Source: Planctomycetota bacterium
Lineage (GTDB): Bacteria; Planctomycetota; Phycisphaerae; Phycisphaerales; Phycisphaeraceae
Direction: 5' to 3'
Assembly (NCBI GenBank): GCA_016350165.1
Contig: CP066225.1
Span: forward strand, 3,472,001-3,536,000
Length of the DNA stretch: 64,000 nucleotides
Shown: positions 37,252 to 46,705 of the stretch, in pieces
Layout: every line of letters begins with the position of its first letter
How positions within the stretch are numbered: the first letter of the stretch is position 1
The notes under the pieces: generated by a model
Databases searched by the model: none
The model's input: only the letters and a program-made list of their open reading frames with translations
What the model was told of the DNA's origin: nothing
Translations under genes and position numbers: made by a program

Positions 37252-38283
37252 TTATTGAGTTTGTTGATGTTTGGCATCGAAGTTGAGAGCGAGGCGGCGG
37301 TAGATGAGTCTGCTAATGATGTAATAGATGATGAAGACGAAAACGCCCGTGAGGTAGTAGATGGGTTTGATGAATTTAGTGTATTGGGGTGTATGTGAGT
37401 AGATGTAAGAGTGCGTTTGCGAGTAGTTTGTTTGGAGTATGTTGCTTGATGATGTTGTGTATGCGAATGGAGGAGTTGAATTTAAAACGTGGTGTTGAGG
37501 ATTTAAGCCGAATGATTCGAGAGGTTTCGCTATTTGGTCTGACTTAATTGAGTCGGGTAAATTTGTGTGTTGAGTAATGATTTTCAGGATATTGGCAGAA
37601 GTAATTGGTTGGCGTGTAATTTCATAATGATGTTGCAAGGGGGTTAAGTTATGTTTATTGAGATTCAAGAAAGGTAATACTGTATCGAGTGTATTTGATA
37701 AATCGGTTTCATCGATCTGGTCGCTCGAAATAACTATGAGTTGTTTGTTGGTGTGATCAAGTATGATCGGTGATACTAATAAACCTGAATATTCATTTTG
37801 AAATGTAATTAGCGAGTATATTGGTGTTGTCGTTAATTGGCTTATTAAATCTTTAGCGTAATAAGTTGTGTAAAGAACTAGCATTGATTGTCTGGGTTTC
37901 GTGTTATTGATTCCATATTTTTGTGTAATGCAAGTGAATATATCGATTTCTTTGTAATAGTGATCGTAGACTTTGTTGTGGGTCGTGAAGATCGTGATGA
38001 TGAGGGTGAGGGCGAGGAGGATGGTTGCTGTTGTGAATGTGTTGTTGAGGAATACGGGGAATTCAGATTGTGGTTTGAGGTAGCCGTAGGCTGAAAGGTC
38101 GGTGCCGCATTCGGGGCAGGTGTTTGTGGTGAGGTTGTTGATTGGGTAATGGCAGTGGCGGCATTCGGGGTATAGGACAGGGCGGTATCTAATCGTGCGA
38201 TAGGCGTAGTAGAGTGCATCGGTTTTGCGCGTCGATGCGTATGTGTTGGGTGGGAGTTTGTGTTTGGCCTCGGAAGTTTTCAT
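37252..38283 (-). CDS. Zinc-ribbon membrane protein, tandem paralogue 2
   Basis: 343 residues from ATG 38283; the frame stays open 28 codons upstream, but only this start aligns with the neighbouring paralogue (MKTSEAKHKLPPNTYAST). It has the same plan: zinc ribbon with two Cys pairs, helix, variable outside domain, terminal helix, basic tail (YRRLALNF). It is 44 bp upstream of its paralogue and probably co-transcribed. No enzyme motif seen. Confidence 0.7.
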   Translation of the reverse strand: MKTSEAKHKLPPNTYASTRKTDALYYAYRTIRYRPVLYPECRHCHYPINNLTTNTCPECGTDLSAYGYLKPQSEFPVFLNNTFTTATILLALTLIITIFTTHNKVYDHYYKEIDIFTCITQKYGINNTKPRQSMLVLYTTYYAKDLISQLTTTPIYSLITFQNEYSGLLVSPIILDHTNKQLIVISSDQIDETDLSNTLDTVLPFLNLNKHNLTPLQHHYEITRQPITSANILKIITQHTNLPDSIKSDQIAKPLESFGLNPQHHVLNSTPPFAYTTSSSNILQTNYSQTHSYIYSHTPQYTKFIKPIYYLTGVFVFIIYYIISRLIYRRLALNFDAKHQQTQ

Positions 38284-38322
38284 GGGGGGATTGTAGTTGA
38301 GGGGATGAGGTAGGGGAAGCGT

Positions 38323-38357
38323 AAATAAAAACGGCCCGTCGAACTTACGACGGGCGT
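38323..38357 (-). terminator. Rho-independent terminator of the LOG-type gene
   Basis: GCCCGTCG-AACTTA-CGACGGGC is a perfect eight-pair stem. On the minus strand it is followed by CGTTTTTATTT, so it stops transcripts coming from 38478-39254. Confidence 0.8.
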
Positions 38358-38383
38358 TTCGCAACAATCAGTCATGCAATGTC

Positions 38384-38398
38384 CTAACTTGTGATTAG
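38384..38398. repeat. 15-bp palindrome CTAAC-TTGTG-ATTAG
   Basis: Exact copy between the LOG-type gene stop (79 bp away) and its terminator. Confidence 0.7.
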
Positions 38399-38477
38399 TT
38401 CATTGCACAACAGCAACAGTAATGTAATGTCCCTTTTAAAAGAGCGTATTTGTAAATAGCTCTAATCAGGGAGGTGA

Positions 38478-39254
38478 TCAGCTTTCGTTAGGTTCGCTGT
38501 TACCGGTGAGTTGTGAGACTTCTGGAGTCACGCGGCCGGTGGCGCCTCTTTTAACTTGCTGAATGATTGGTTCAGGGATGGTAGGTTCAGTGCGTTGTTC
38601 CCATTGATCCTGATTGAACCGTCTAGTGATGTAATCGACAGCATCATCGACATCGTCTGTGATGTGGAAGAGGTCGATATCTTCAGGCGAGATAGTTTTG
38701 TATTTGTCTCGCATGGTGTCTTTGATCCAGTCGAGGAGGCCACCCCAGAAATCTGTGCCGACGAGTACGACTGGGAATGGTTCAATCTTGAGTGTTTGGA
38801 TCAAAGTGATTGCTTCAAAGAATTCGTCCATGGTGCCGAAGCCGCCAGGGAAGATGATGAAGCCACAAGCGTATTTAACGAACATGACCTTGCGTACAAA
38901 GAAGTAGCGGAAGGAAAGTTCATAGTTTTGGAACGGATTAGGGTCCTGTTCCATTGGTAGGTTGATGTTGAGGCCGATGGATTTACCGCCAGCTTCGAAA
39001 GCACCTTTGTTGCCCGCTTCCATGACACCCGGACCGCCACCTGTGATCACAGCAAAGTCTTTTTCGACGATCTTGCGACCGCATTCAACAGCTTGCTGGT
39101 AAACAGGATCATCTGGCTTTGTACGTGCCGAACCAAATACCGAGACCGCAGGGCCGACTTCTGACATGACTTCGAAGCCGTCAACAAATTCGGAGATGAT
39201 TCGAAAGAGTCTCCAAGTTTCACGATTCAACGCCACATCTCTATCTAATGGCAT
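38478..39254 (-). CDS. LOG-family nucleotide 5'-monophosphate phosphoribohydrolase (TIGR00730-like)
   Basis: 258 residues. The Rossmann-like lysine-decarboxylase-type fold carries GGGPGVMEA (72-80) and PGGFGTMDE (136-144), the two LOG signature motifs. Family members release a base from nucleoside monophosphates, including cytokinin ribotides and purine or pyrimidine nucleotides; the substrate here is unknown. AGGAG precedes the ATG. It is about 245 bp downstream of rplT, with a terminator between them. Confidence 0.85.
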   Translation of the reverse strand: MPLDRDVALNRETWRLFRIISEFVDGFEVMSEVGPAVSVFGSARTKPDDPVYQQAVECGRKIVEKDFAVITGGGPGVMEAGNKGAFEAGGKSIGLNINLPMEQDPNPFQNYELSFRYFFVRKVMFVKYACGFIIFPGGFGTMDEFFEAITLIQTLKIEPFPVVLVGTDFWGGLLDWIKDTMRDKYKTISPEDIDLFHITDDVDDAVDYITRRFNQDQWEQRTEPTIPEPIIQQVKRGATGRVTPEVSQLTGNSEPNES

Positions 39255-39410
39255 GAGTCACTCCTTCGATATTACAAAAGAATCAAAAATGAAAAACTGT
39301 AAAAATGGGAAAAGATGAACTACTGATAAAGTTCATGATGTCCTATATTTACAGGGTAAAAAACGTATCTACCTTCACACCAAACGCCCCAGTGTTTAAC
39401 TGGAGCGCGT

Positions 39411-39443
39411 AAAAAACCGGGCTTAAGTTCCCAAAAGCCCGGC
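39411..39443 (-). terminator. Rho-independent terminator of rpmI-rplT
   Basis: CCGGGCTT...AAGCCCGG stem with a ten-base loop. On the minus strand it is followed by six T. Confidence 0.85.
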
Positions 39444-39497
39444 GTATCATTGTACGTATAAACAACTGAATTGTCAGCAGTTTTTTTAGATTGTGGA

Positions 39498-39857
39498 TTA
39501 GCTTTCGATAGCAGCCTTGGCTTTTTCGACGATTGCGTCGAACGCGGCTTCATCATGGATAGCAATCTCACTGAGCATCTTACGGTTAAGCACGATGTTC
39601 GCGGCTTTGAGGCCTTGAACGAAGCGGCTGTAGTTGATGCCTCGCATCTTGCATGCTGCGTTGATGCGGATGATCCAAAGTTTACGGTACTCGCGTTTTA
39701 CGGTACGGCGGTCACGGTAAGCCATGACGCCAGCACGGACGACGGCTTCTTGAACGCGACGCCATTGTGTACGGCGTGAGCCGCGATAGCCCTTAGCCTT
39801 CTTGAAAACACGAACTTTCGCCTGGCGGCGTGCTGCACCTTTTTGTGTGCGTGGCAT
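39498..39857 (-). CDS. rplT: Ribosomal protein bL20
   Basis: 119 residues, very basic N-terminus, with the conserved RVFKKAKGYRGSRRTQWRRVQEAVVRAG and YRDRRTVKREYRKLWIIRINAACKMRGINYSRFV segments. It assembles early on 23S rRNA. It follows rpmI by 124 bp in the usual order rpmI-rplT, but infC is not upstream in this window. Confidence 0.96.
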   Translation of the reverse strand: MPRTQKGAARRQAKVRVFKKAKGYRGSRRTQWRRVQEAVVRAGVMAYRDRRTVKREYRKLWIIRINAACKMRGINYSRFVQGLKAANIVLNRKMLSEIAIHDEAAFDAIVEKAKAAIES

Positions 39858-39981
39858 GGTGTTACTCCTTTTCGCGATGGCGGAGACCTGATCTATGCAT
39901 CAGATACTTAGTTCCCGGCTCGCAGAACGCAGACATGACCGACACCGCAGTCATTCTGCCTGATTCATGAAACGGATTTTT

Positions 39982-40203
39982 TTACTCAGCAGAGTCGATG
40001 GCCTTGAGTGGACGGTGAAGCATGATCTTGAGACGCTTCACATCACCTTTGGTCGCCATAGCAGTGCCGCGAAGCTTACGAAGCTTGTCGCCACTCATGT
40101 GCGAGTTGAGGTGACCCTTAAATGGTTTGTGCCACTTGACCTTACCCTTAGCGGTCACTTTGACGCGCTTGAGCAAACCTTTGTGAGATTTCAGCTTTGG
40201 CAT
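39982..40203 (-). CDS. rpmI: Ribosomal protein bL35
   Basis: 73 residues, with PKLKSHKGLLKRVKVTAKGKVKWHKPFKGHLNSHMSGDKLRKLRG matching bL35, including the usual Lys/His-rich core. First gene of the rpmI-rplT pair. The 324-bp gap upstream (40204-40527) shows no gene and must hold the promoter, in place of the infC gene usually found there. Confidence 0.95.
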   Translation of the reverse strand: MPKLKSHKGLLKRVKVTAKGKVKWHKPFKGHLNSHMSGDKLRKLRGTAMATKGDVKRLKIMLHRPLKAIDSAE

Positions 40204-40527
40204 AACGTACCTTTCCTGAACTTTTCGTGCGTCTTGCGAGTTACTTACTCGATGACCAGTTGGTCGTCACGTTGAAAAAGTGCCTCGCGGCGACCTGCTG
40301 TCGATTATGACAGTAATAAACGCAACAAGTAATGGTGCAAGATGCTCAATCGAGCCAAATATTGTACCCGCCCGGGCTGCTACTGCAAGCTGAGGGGGGT
40401 TGGGGTGGGATGTGGCAGAATGGGGGTGTTGAAGGATGTGAAATGCTGGTGGATTGTGAGAGATGGAAGGGTGGGAAAAGAGGTGTGTATATTTGTTGTA
40501 AGTGTATTATTTAGAGTCGATTAGATC

Positions 40528-42162
40528 TTATTTGCCGCCGAACTGGGTATCGGTTTGTGTGGGTTGGATGGAGACGTGGAGGCTGGAGAAGTGATGGGGG
40601 CGTTGTTCGACGACGAGGTGGGTGTTTTCGGAGGAGTCCCAGTATGGGATGCCGGGAGCGATGGGGTTGAGGAAGGGTTCGCCTGTGGGGATGCCGTCGA
40701 TGAGGAGCTCGAATTTGTCAGATTTTGATGCGACGACAGCAACGTGTTTGCCATCAGGTGAGAGGCTTGGAAGGCTGACTTTCTTGCGCATGGCGAGGAT
40801 CTGGTCGTTGCGAATGAGGCATTCCATGCCATCGAAGAGGGCGACGAAAGCGATGGTGTTGCTGTTGGATGAGACGACGACTGAGTTGGCTTTGATTGCG
40901 TCGTAGGGGCGAGATTGCCAGGGAGTGTGTTTGGGTTTTTGGAGGTCGAGTTTGATGAGGCGCCACTGGCCTCGTGAATCGCGTGCTGCGTAGACGAAAT
41001 CTTTGCCGTTGCGGTGTTCGTTGAAGACGTTGGGTTGCAGGGCGGTAGCGGGCTCACCGAGATTGCCGTCAAGGTAGACGTACCAGAGGCCGTGCCACAT
41101 GACGCCTGCGATGAGTTTGTTTGATGAGGTGAATTGGAGTGAGTTTTGGCCGATGGCTTCGCATGTGAGTGAGAGTTTACCGTTGACGAGAAGATCCCAT
41201 TGATTGTCATCGCGTTTGCTTGTGGTGACAATTTTGGAGCCGTCATGGTTGATAGTGATGGGGCCGGGGTTGAAGGTGTCGTAGATTGGCTCGACTTTGC
41301 CGTTGATTGCGAGTGACCATGTACCGGGTTTGTCTTGTACCCACACCGCAGTTGTTGAACCGTCGTCGGAAATGTGGATCGGTTGACGTGCAATCATATA
41401 CCCCTTTGAAACAAGGGATTGATTGTTTTCAGGGTTGGTTTTGATGATATGCCATTTACCATCTCTAATTGCAAGATAGGCGAGTTGTGCGTTTTGTTTT
41501 GAGGTGACGAGGCTATTGCGAATGGCGACTGAATCGTGATCGATTTTGTCATTTATGACTAAGCGCCAGTTAGGGCCGAAGGATGCACAGTATGCGACAC
41601 CTTTACCATCACTGAGTAGGCGTATTGAGTTGGCATCGATTTTTTCCATTGGTTCGCCAACTTTACCGTCGTAGACGATGGTTTGATGCCGTGCATCTTC
41701 GCCGATGTATGCGATGTGCTGGCCGTCATCCGAGAAGATGGGATTGCTCATTGGACGTCGTACCCAGGCGTTGCGTCCGATGGGTTTGTAGGTTTGAATC
41801 CAGCGGCCGTGGCGTCCACTGATTTGCAGTAGATCGTTGGTTTTAGGAGCGTAAGCAATGGTAGGTTGGAGTGTGTCGATGAGGACGATTTCACCATCCT
41901 GCATGAGGTTCATGTAGCCACGTGGGTGGTGAAGTTGTGAGATGATGCCGACGGCGTGCTGTCCGTCGGTAGAGGCGATGATGGTATCTTGTTTGACGAA
42001 CCATTCGTCGGATGAGTAGACGAGGGGTTTGAACTCATAAAAAAAGGTCAGCGGATCAGCAGCCTCCATCTTAGGCGCGATCAACGCTGACCATGCAATG
42101 ACTGTTAGTGCAATCACAGCACGTTTCGATATTTTCCATCCAAGCCTGCTCCATTCGTACAT
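40528..42162 (-). CDS. Exported WD40/TolB-like propeller protein
   Basis: 544 residues. A signal peptide (about 1-35, ending KMEAAD) precedes a protein made of repeated units such as NPIFSDDGQHIAYIGED, PIHISDDGSTTAVWVQD, ITINHDGSKIVTTSKRD and LPSLSPDGKHVAVVASK, each about 50 residues. This is the S-P-D-G-x-x-hydrophobic pattern of TolB-type propellers. A fair part of each unit is W-x-L-x-I/V-N-G-K. Probably periplasmic and binding or scaffolding; no catalytic motif seen. Confidence 0.72.
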   Translation of the reverse strand: MYEWSRLGWKISKRAVIALTVIAWSALIAPKMEAADPLTFFYEFKPLVYSSDEWFVKQDTIIASTDGQHAVGIISQLHHPRGYMNLMQDGEIVLIDTLQPTIAYAPKTNDLLQISGRHGRWIQTYKPIGRNAWVRRPMSNPIFSDDGQHIAYIGEDARHQTIVYDGKVGEPMEKIDANSIRLLSDGKGVAYCASFGPNWRLVINDKIDHDSVAIRNSLVTSKQNAQLAYLAIRDGKWHIIKTNPENNQSLVSKGYMIARQPIHISDDGSTTAVWVQDKPGTWSLAINGKVEPIYDTFNPGPITINHDGSKIVTTSKRDDNQWDLLVNGKLSLTCEAIGQNSLQFTSSNKLIAGVMWHGLWYVYLDGNLGEPATALQPNVFNEHRNGKDFVYAARDSRGQWRLIKLDLQKPKHTPWQSRPYDAIKANSVVVSSNSNTIAFVALFDGMECLIRNDQILAMRKKVSLPSLSPDGKHVAVVASKSDKFELLIDGIPTGEPFLNPIAPGIPYWDSSENTHLVVEQRPHHFSSLHVSIQPTQTDTQFGGK

Positions 42163-42351
42163 ACCCTATTCATCGGCTGATGCTGGAAGCAGGTTTTCCA
42201 AACCGTCGGCAGGTGTCCAATAAAACGGACTTTCGTGCCGATAGTGCCCTCACATCATGATCATATACATGAAATTCAGCAAACGCCTGTGATTTTGTGG
42301 GTGAATCTGAGATATGTCTTAAAAATTCGCAAATTTAATGTTGATAGTAGT

Positions 42352-42990
42352 TTAAGATTGCTTTTTAGCCAGATTTACAGTCATGAAGTGGACGATGGAT
42401 TCCTTGAAAACCCAGTGGAGCAGGCGGCTGTTGCGTGTTTGAAGGACAGTGAAACCGAGTCGTTTATAGAGTTTTTGAGCGGCTTCATTGCTACCGACGA
42501 CGTGCAATGTGAGTCGATTCGAGCCTAATTGAGCGGCGAAATCCTCGGCATGAGTGATGAGTTTTGTGCCGATACCGAGGCCTCGTGCATTAGGGCTGAC
42601 GGTGATGTGTTCAATGTAGCAGTCGCCTGGATCGACGGATTCTTCGAGGAGGGTGAGGCCAGCGGTCATTTTAAAGATGTTCCAGAAGCCGTAACGTCTA
42701 CAGAGGGTCCAGAGGCTGGCCTCAGTTTTGTGTTTTGGGCGAGATTGGTTGTGCCATTTGAGCTGCATGATGCCGAGGATTTGGCCGTTGGATGTGGCGA
42801 CGAATTGTCCTTGAAGTTGCTGTTCGCCGACGAGGCCCATGTCGAGGAACATGCTTGTAATTTTGTCGAGAGGGAGGTTTGCGAGTTTACAGAATTTTTT
42901 ACCAAAACCTTCAACGAGTATGGTTGCGACAGCTTCTCTATCTTGCGCTTTGAATGGACGAATGATGATGTTCTTGTCTTGCGTGTTCAT
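42352..42990 (-). CDS. GNAT-family N-acetyltransferase
   Basis: 212 residues. The acetyl-CoA loop is VSPNARGLGIGTKLITHAEDFA, followed by LTLHVVGSNEAAQKLYKRLGF. The N-terminal IRPFKAQDREAVATILVEGF is the usual GNAT beginning. The acceptor (small molecule, peptide or protein) cannot be told. It is 107 bp after the sulfatase on the same strand. Confidence 0.85.
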   Translation of the reverse strand: MNTQDKNIIIRPFKAQDREAVATILVEGFGKKFCKLANLPLDKITSMFLDMGLVGEQQLQGQFVATSNGQILGIMQLKWHNQSRPKHKTEASLWTLCRRYGFWNIFKMTAGLTLLEESVDPGDCYIEHITVSPNARGLGIGTKLITHAEDFAAQLGSNRLTLHVVGSNEAAQKLYKRLGFTVLQTRNSRLLHWVFKESIVHFMTVNLAKKQS

Positions 42991-43050
42991 GTTTTAGGTG
43001 CGTGTTGTGAATGATGTTTGGAGTATCTACATAGTATGAGTGACACAACA

Positions 43051-43065
43051 CTAACTATCGATTAG
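43051..43065. repeat. 15-bp palindrome CTAAC-TATCG-ATTAG
   Basis: Exact copy between the sulfatase stop (32 bp away) and the GNAT start. Confidence 0.7.
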
Positions 43066-43097
43066 ATAAATTCTGTATTTTGTGATTTTATTTTCAA

Positions 43098-44573
43098 TTA
43101 CTCAGTGGTTTTGATTTGCCAATATTTGTTGGGGGTGTGCTCACGTTTTGCGACTTCTGTGATCTGCTTAACAATGTCTGGATATTGTTTGCTGAGATCG
43201 TTTTGTTCTTGTGGATCGTTATTGAGATCGAAGAGTTGCCATGGTGAGTTTGGATCTTTGCTGATGTTTTTGCGATAGCCTTTCCAATGCCCGATGCGGA
43301 CTGCTTGTTGGCCGCCGTGTGTGTAATAGAACTCCCAATAGAGTGGGCGTTGTGAAAGTGATTTTGGCTTTTGGCCAGCAAAAACAGGTATTAATGATTG
43401 GCCATCAACAGCGTCGGGAACTTGTTGACTTGTGATGTCACAGAAGGTTGGCATCCAGTCCCAGAAAGCACTGGGTACATCGCTTTTTGTATTTGCGCTA
43501 ATCGTGTTCGGCCAACTGACGATGGTTGGCATGCGTATACCGCCTTCGAGTAAATCCCTTTTAATTCCCTCATATTCTCCGTTGGAGTTGAAGAATTCAG
43601 GATCAGCGCCACCTTCTTTGTGCGGGCCGTTGTCTGAAGTGAGAACGATGATTGTATTTTGTGAGATACCTTGCTTTTCAAGTTCATCGATGATTAGGCC
43701 AACGGTTTTGTCGAGGCGTTGAATCATGCCAATGAAAACAGGGAAGGGCTTTTCGTGTGATTTATAGTGACGACCTTTGTAAGGCTTGCCGGTAAATTCG
43801 TTTTCGTATGGCTTTGAATATTCTTCAGGCACATCAAGCGATGCGTGTGGCAAGGTTAATGCGAGATACATGAAGAACGGCTTGGCTTTGTCACGCTCAC
43901 GAATGTAATCCAATGCGCGTGTTTCAAAGAGATCGTGTGAGTAAACATCGCCTTCATTGCCTAGGTTGTTTTTGTAAGTAATATTACGATCGTTTTCGAC
44001 GAGTATTGGTGGGTAATAGAAGTGTGCTTCACCTTGACTGCGGTAGCCGAAGAATGAGTCAAATCCTTGCTTGTGTGCAGCACTGTCACTGGTTGGGCTG
44101 CCGAGTCCCCATTTGCCGATGGCAGTGGTTTGATAGCCAGCGTTGTGCATGACTTCGCCGAGGGTGATCTGCTCGGGATGAATGGCAAGCTCTTGTCCTT
44201 TGGGAAGCTTGATGCCTTTGGCGCGATTGTGTCTGATCGTTGCATGTCCGGTGTGCTGACCTGTCATGAGTACGCAGCGTGATGGGGCGCTGACTGGAGC
44301 GCCGGCATAATGACTGGTAAGGATCATGCCAGAGGAAGCAAGGCGGTCAATGTTGGGGGTCGTGAAGTTGGTTTGGCCAAGGCACGAGAGGTCGCCGTAG
44401 CCGAGATCGTCAGCAAGGATAAAAACGACGTTTGGACGAGGTGCAGACGATTTTGCATCCACATTCTCTAAATTTTTCCCACACGCCAATCCTCCCAAAC
44501 CGATACCACCGGCCAGCGCAGCGGATATCGAAACAGCTCCAAACCGACGCCGAAATTGCCCAGCTTTACACAT
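43098..44573 (-). CDS. Serine-type sulfatase, probable lipoprotein
   Basis: 491 residues of the arylsulfatase family. ADDLGYGD (54-61) holds metal ligands. The residue to become formylglycine is S95 in SAPSRCVLMTG, the Ser-type motif matured by an anaerobic radical-SAM enzyme. C31 in LGGLACG is a candidate lipidation site, and FRRRF before the hydrophobic segment allows Tat export. A C-terminal GHWKGYRKN and WQLFDLNNDPQEQNDL are typical. Sulfatases are abundant in marine planctomycetes that degrade sulfated algal sugars. The coding strand composition flips at its 5' end. Confidence 0.9.
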   Translation of the reverse strand: MCKAGQFRRRFGAVSISAALAGGIGLGGLACGKNLENVDAKSSAPRPNVVFILADDLGYGDLSCLGQTNFTTPNIDRLASSGMILTSHYAGAPVSAPSRCVLMTGQHTGHATIRHNRAKGIKLPKGQELAIHPEQITLGEVMHNAGYQTTAIGKWGLGSPTSDSAAHKQGFDSFFGYRSQGEAHFYYPPILVENDRNITYKNNLGNEGDVYSHDLFETRALDYIRERDKAKPFFMYLALTLPHASLDVPEEYSKPYENEFTGKPYKGRHYKSHEKPFPVFIGMIQRLDKTVGLIIDELEKQGISQNTIIVLTSDNGPHKEGGADPEFFNSNGEYEGIKRDLLEGGIRMPTIVSWPNTISANTKSDVPSAFWDWMPTFCDITSQQVPDAVDGQSLIPVFAGQKPKSLSQRPLYWEFYYTHGGQQAVRIGHWKGYRKNISKDPNSPWQLFDLNNDPQEQNDLSKQYPDIVKQITEVAKREHTPNKYWQIKTTE

Positions 44574-44945
44574 ACTCAGAACCTTCCCAATGTAGAAATT
44601 TCAGATCGCTTATTTCATTCAAAAGTAATCACCCAGGCGTGAGTGCACAATAATCGAATTGTAATATTTATATCCCCTATGAGAGTAACCATTTACGCTT
44701 ATGTAGCGCTCCGATTTGGCGGTGTCGTATATCTCTCCCCCACTTTTTTTAATTACGGAAATCCTGTGCCTGCAATCATTTCCCCCATTTTTTGGACAAC
44801 CTATCCACTTGTGCTCAGAATCCTCTAGAAAACATGGATTTTCTTGCCCACCAGCTAACCTCAGGGTACTTTGTGGCAGTCTTAAATTAGCTGAAATATC
44901 GCTATTGGGACGTATAGGAACACTTATAAAGAAGGTGCAGAACCC
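44574..44945. other. Gap between sulfatase and dnaN
   Basis: 372 bp between divergent genes, with no open frame that looks coding. It should hold both promoters. Only one poor DnaA-box-like sequence (CTATCCACT near 44808) is visible, so it does not look like an origin. Confidence 0.4.
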
Positions 44946-46046
44946 ATGAAAGTCATCTGTGATCGCAGCGCGCTTGTTGAATCACTCAACCTCGTCGGCG
45001 GCGTCATTGTTAGTCGCACTCCGAAACCCGTCTTAAGTTGCGTTAAAGTGACCGCAACCGATGGCGCACTCACGCTTTGCGGCACCGATATGGAAGTCGC
45101 AGTCAAACTCACAACACCACGCGTCGAAGTTGCAGAATCAGGTGACATGCTCATCCCTTCTGAAAAGCTCATCGCGATTGTTCGTGAATCCATCGATGCG
45201 ACACTCACCATCGAAGCAACTGATGAAGCTGCAAAGATCACTGGTCAAGACTCCAAGTTCACCATCTATGGCTACAACATCGAGGATTATCCACCAATCC
45301 CCGAATATGACGGTGACCCAGATTTTGAAGTCTCTGCTGAAGAACTGCATCGTTTGATCGCAATGACCATCTTTGCAACAGCACGTGAAAACTCCCGTTA
45401 CGCAATCAACGGCGTCCTCGTCGAGCGTGACAAGAATAAACTCTCAGTCGTCGCAACCGACGGCCACCGCCTCGCTCTAGCAAAGGGCATGTGCAACTCA
45501 CACAACGATACGCCTCAATCTGCGATCGTTCCAACTAAAGCACTCAACCTCCTGCTTCGCCTCTTTGATGATGCTGAGCAAACGGTTGCAGTGAAGATCA
45601 AAGACGGCCAAATCATGTTTGCTACCGAAGAAGCAACCCTCTCGACAAACCTTGTCGAAGGTAACTTCCCGCCATATGCAGATGTCATTCCTAAAGACGG
45701 TGACAAGAAAGTTACTATCGCAACCGATGTTCTCGTTTCAGCGGTCCGTCGTGCAGCCCTGCTGACCAATGAAGAGTCCAAGGGTGTTCGCATGGCATTT
45801 GACCAGGCTGGTCTGACCCTTTCGTCAAGAGCTCCTGAAATGGGTGAAGCGGTCATCAAGACTGAGATTGACGAATATGTGGGTGAGGATATCGAAATCG
45901 GCTTCAACCCTCAGTACTTGCTTGATGCACTGAAAGTCGCTGATGAGTCTCAGGTCCACATCGATATGAAGGCTACGAACAAGCCGGGTGTACTTCGCAC
46001 AGGTCCGCAATTCCTTTATGTGATCATGCCGGTCAATCTCCAGTAA
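44946..46046 (+). CDS. dnaN: DNA polymerase III sliding clamp (beta subunit)
   Basis: 366 residues, three-domain clamp. MKVICDRSALVESLNLVGGVI, DYPPIPEYD, ENSRYAINGVLVERDKNKLSVVATDGHRLAL and the end GPQFLYVIMPVNLQ (compare YVVMPMRL in other clamps) identify it. It rings DNA and tethers polymerase III. It is not beside dnaA or recF here. A terminator follows. Confidence 0.96.
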   Translation: MKVICDRSALVESLNLVGGVIVSRTPKPVLSCVKVTATDGALTLCGTDMEVAVKLTTPRVEVAESGDMLIPSEKLIAIVRESIDATLTIEATDEAAKITGQDSKFTIYGYNIEDYPPIPEYDGDPDFEVSAEELHRLIAMTIFATARENSRYAINGVLVERDKNKLSVVATDGHRLALAKGMCNSHNDTPQSAIVPTKALNLLLRLFDDAEQTVAVKIKDGQIMFATEEATLSTNLVEGNFPPYADVIPKDGDKKVTIATDVLVSAVRRAALLTNEESKGVRMAFDQAGLTLSSRAPEMGEAVIKTEIDEYVGEDIEIGFNPQYLLDALKVADESQVHIDMKATNKPGVLRTGPQFLYVIMPVNLQ

Positions 46047-46072
46047 ACCGACATTCCAATCCGAAATTAACG

Positions 46073-46103
46073 AAACTGCGACCATCTCGGCCGCAGTTTT
46101 TTC
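46073..46103 (+). terminator. Rho-independent terminator of dnaN
   Basis: The AAACTGCG / CGCAGTTT stem with an inner GACC/GGCC-like extension is followed by TTTTTTC. Confidence 0.75.
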
Positions 46104-46316
46104 TTATTTTTGCAACTTCTATTCTCACCGATGCCCAAACCTGCGAATAGTGATCCTGATTTTTGCAATCATGCGATAATCTGCAATAGCGTCCGTTACT
46201 TCCCGATTGGGTCAACCGCTCGCATTCGCTACAATAGGGCCATAAACTGTGGAGTCAGTAAACTCACTCAACCCACATTGCAGCGCTAAAAATGCCAACC
46301 TGCCAAGGAAACGCAT

Positions 46317-46592
46317 ATGCCATTTAATACATTTAGTTGGACTGACATTGAGGAAATCTGCATCGGACTTTATGAAAAATATACCGACGTTGATCCTCTG
46401 AAAGTGAACTTCCCTGAGCTACGCGAGATGGTTGAGACCCTTGAGGGGTTCAAGCCTGAGCCGGGGCAATCTGTTAATGAACAGATCCTCGAAGCCATCC
46501 AAGCCGGTTGGTATGAGGAAAAAATGGACGCAACCGACGACAAAGACGATGATGACCAACAGGGCTATCAACCCAATACGCCCTACAGGTAA
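46317..46592 (+). CDS. iscX: IscX-like iron-sulfur assembly protein
   Basis: 91 residues. The first 65 match IscX: WTDIEEICIGLYEKYTDVDPLKVNFPELREMVETLEGF followed by NEQILEAIQAGWYEE. An acidic tail (DDKDDDDQQ) is added. IscX is a small acidic helix protein that binds IscS and may deliver or gate iron. No other isc gene is near, which is unusual because it normally ends an isc operon. Confidence 0.82.
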   Translation: MPFNTFSWTDIEEICIGLYEKYTDVDPLKVNFPELREMVETLEGFKPEPGQSVNEQILEAIQAGWYEEKMDATDDKDDDDQQGYQPNTPYR

Positions 46593-46705
46593 TCAGATTC
46601 ACTAGCCTGTGTTATACTGCTTACTTACCACAGCAGTTAGCACCCTTCCTGGGAATCGGGGATCGGGACCATGGGACACAGGGGATACGGGGAACAAGAG
46701 GTGCA

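Noticed and set aside
40521-41393. 290-codon open frame inside the exported propeller gene
   Set aside because: Low-complexity Ser/Thr/Pro composition with no signal or start; the other frame has clear propeller repeats and a signal peptide.
44341-44945. Skew switch beside dnaN taken as the chromosome origin
   Set aside because: At least six similar switches occur in the window, so a switch next to dnaN is not special, and no DnaA-box cluster is present.
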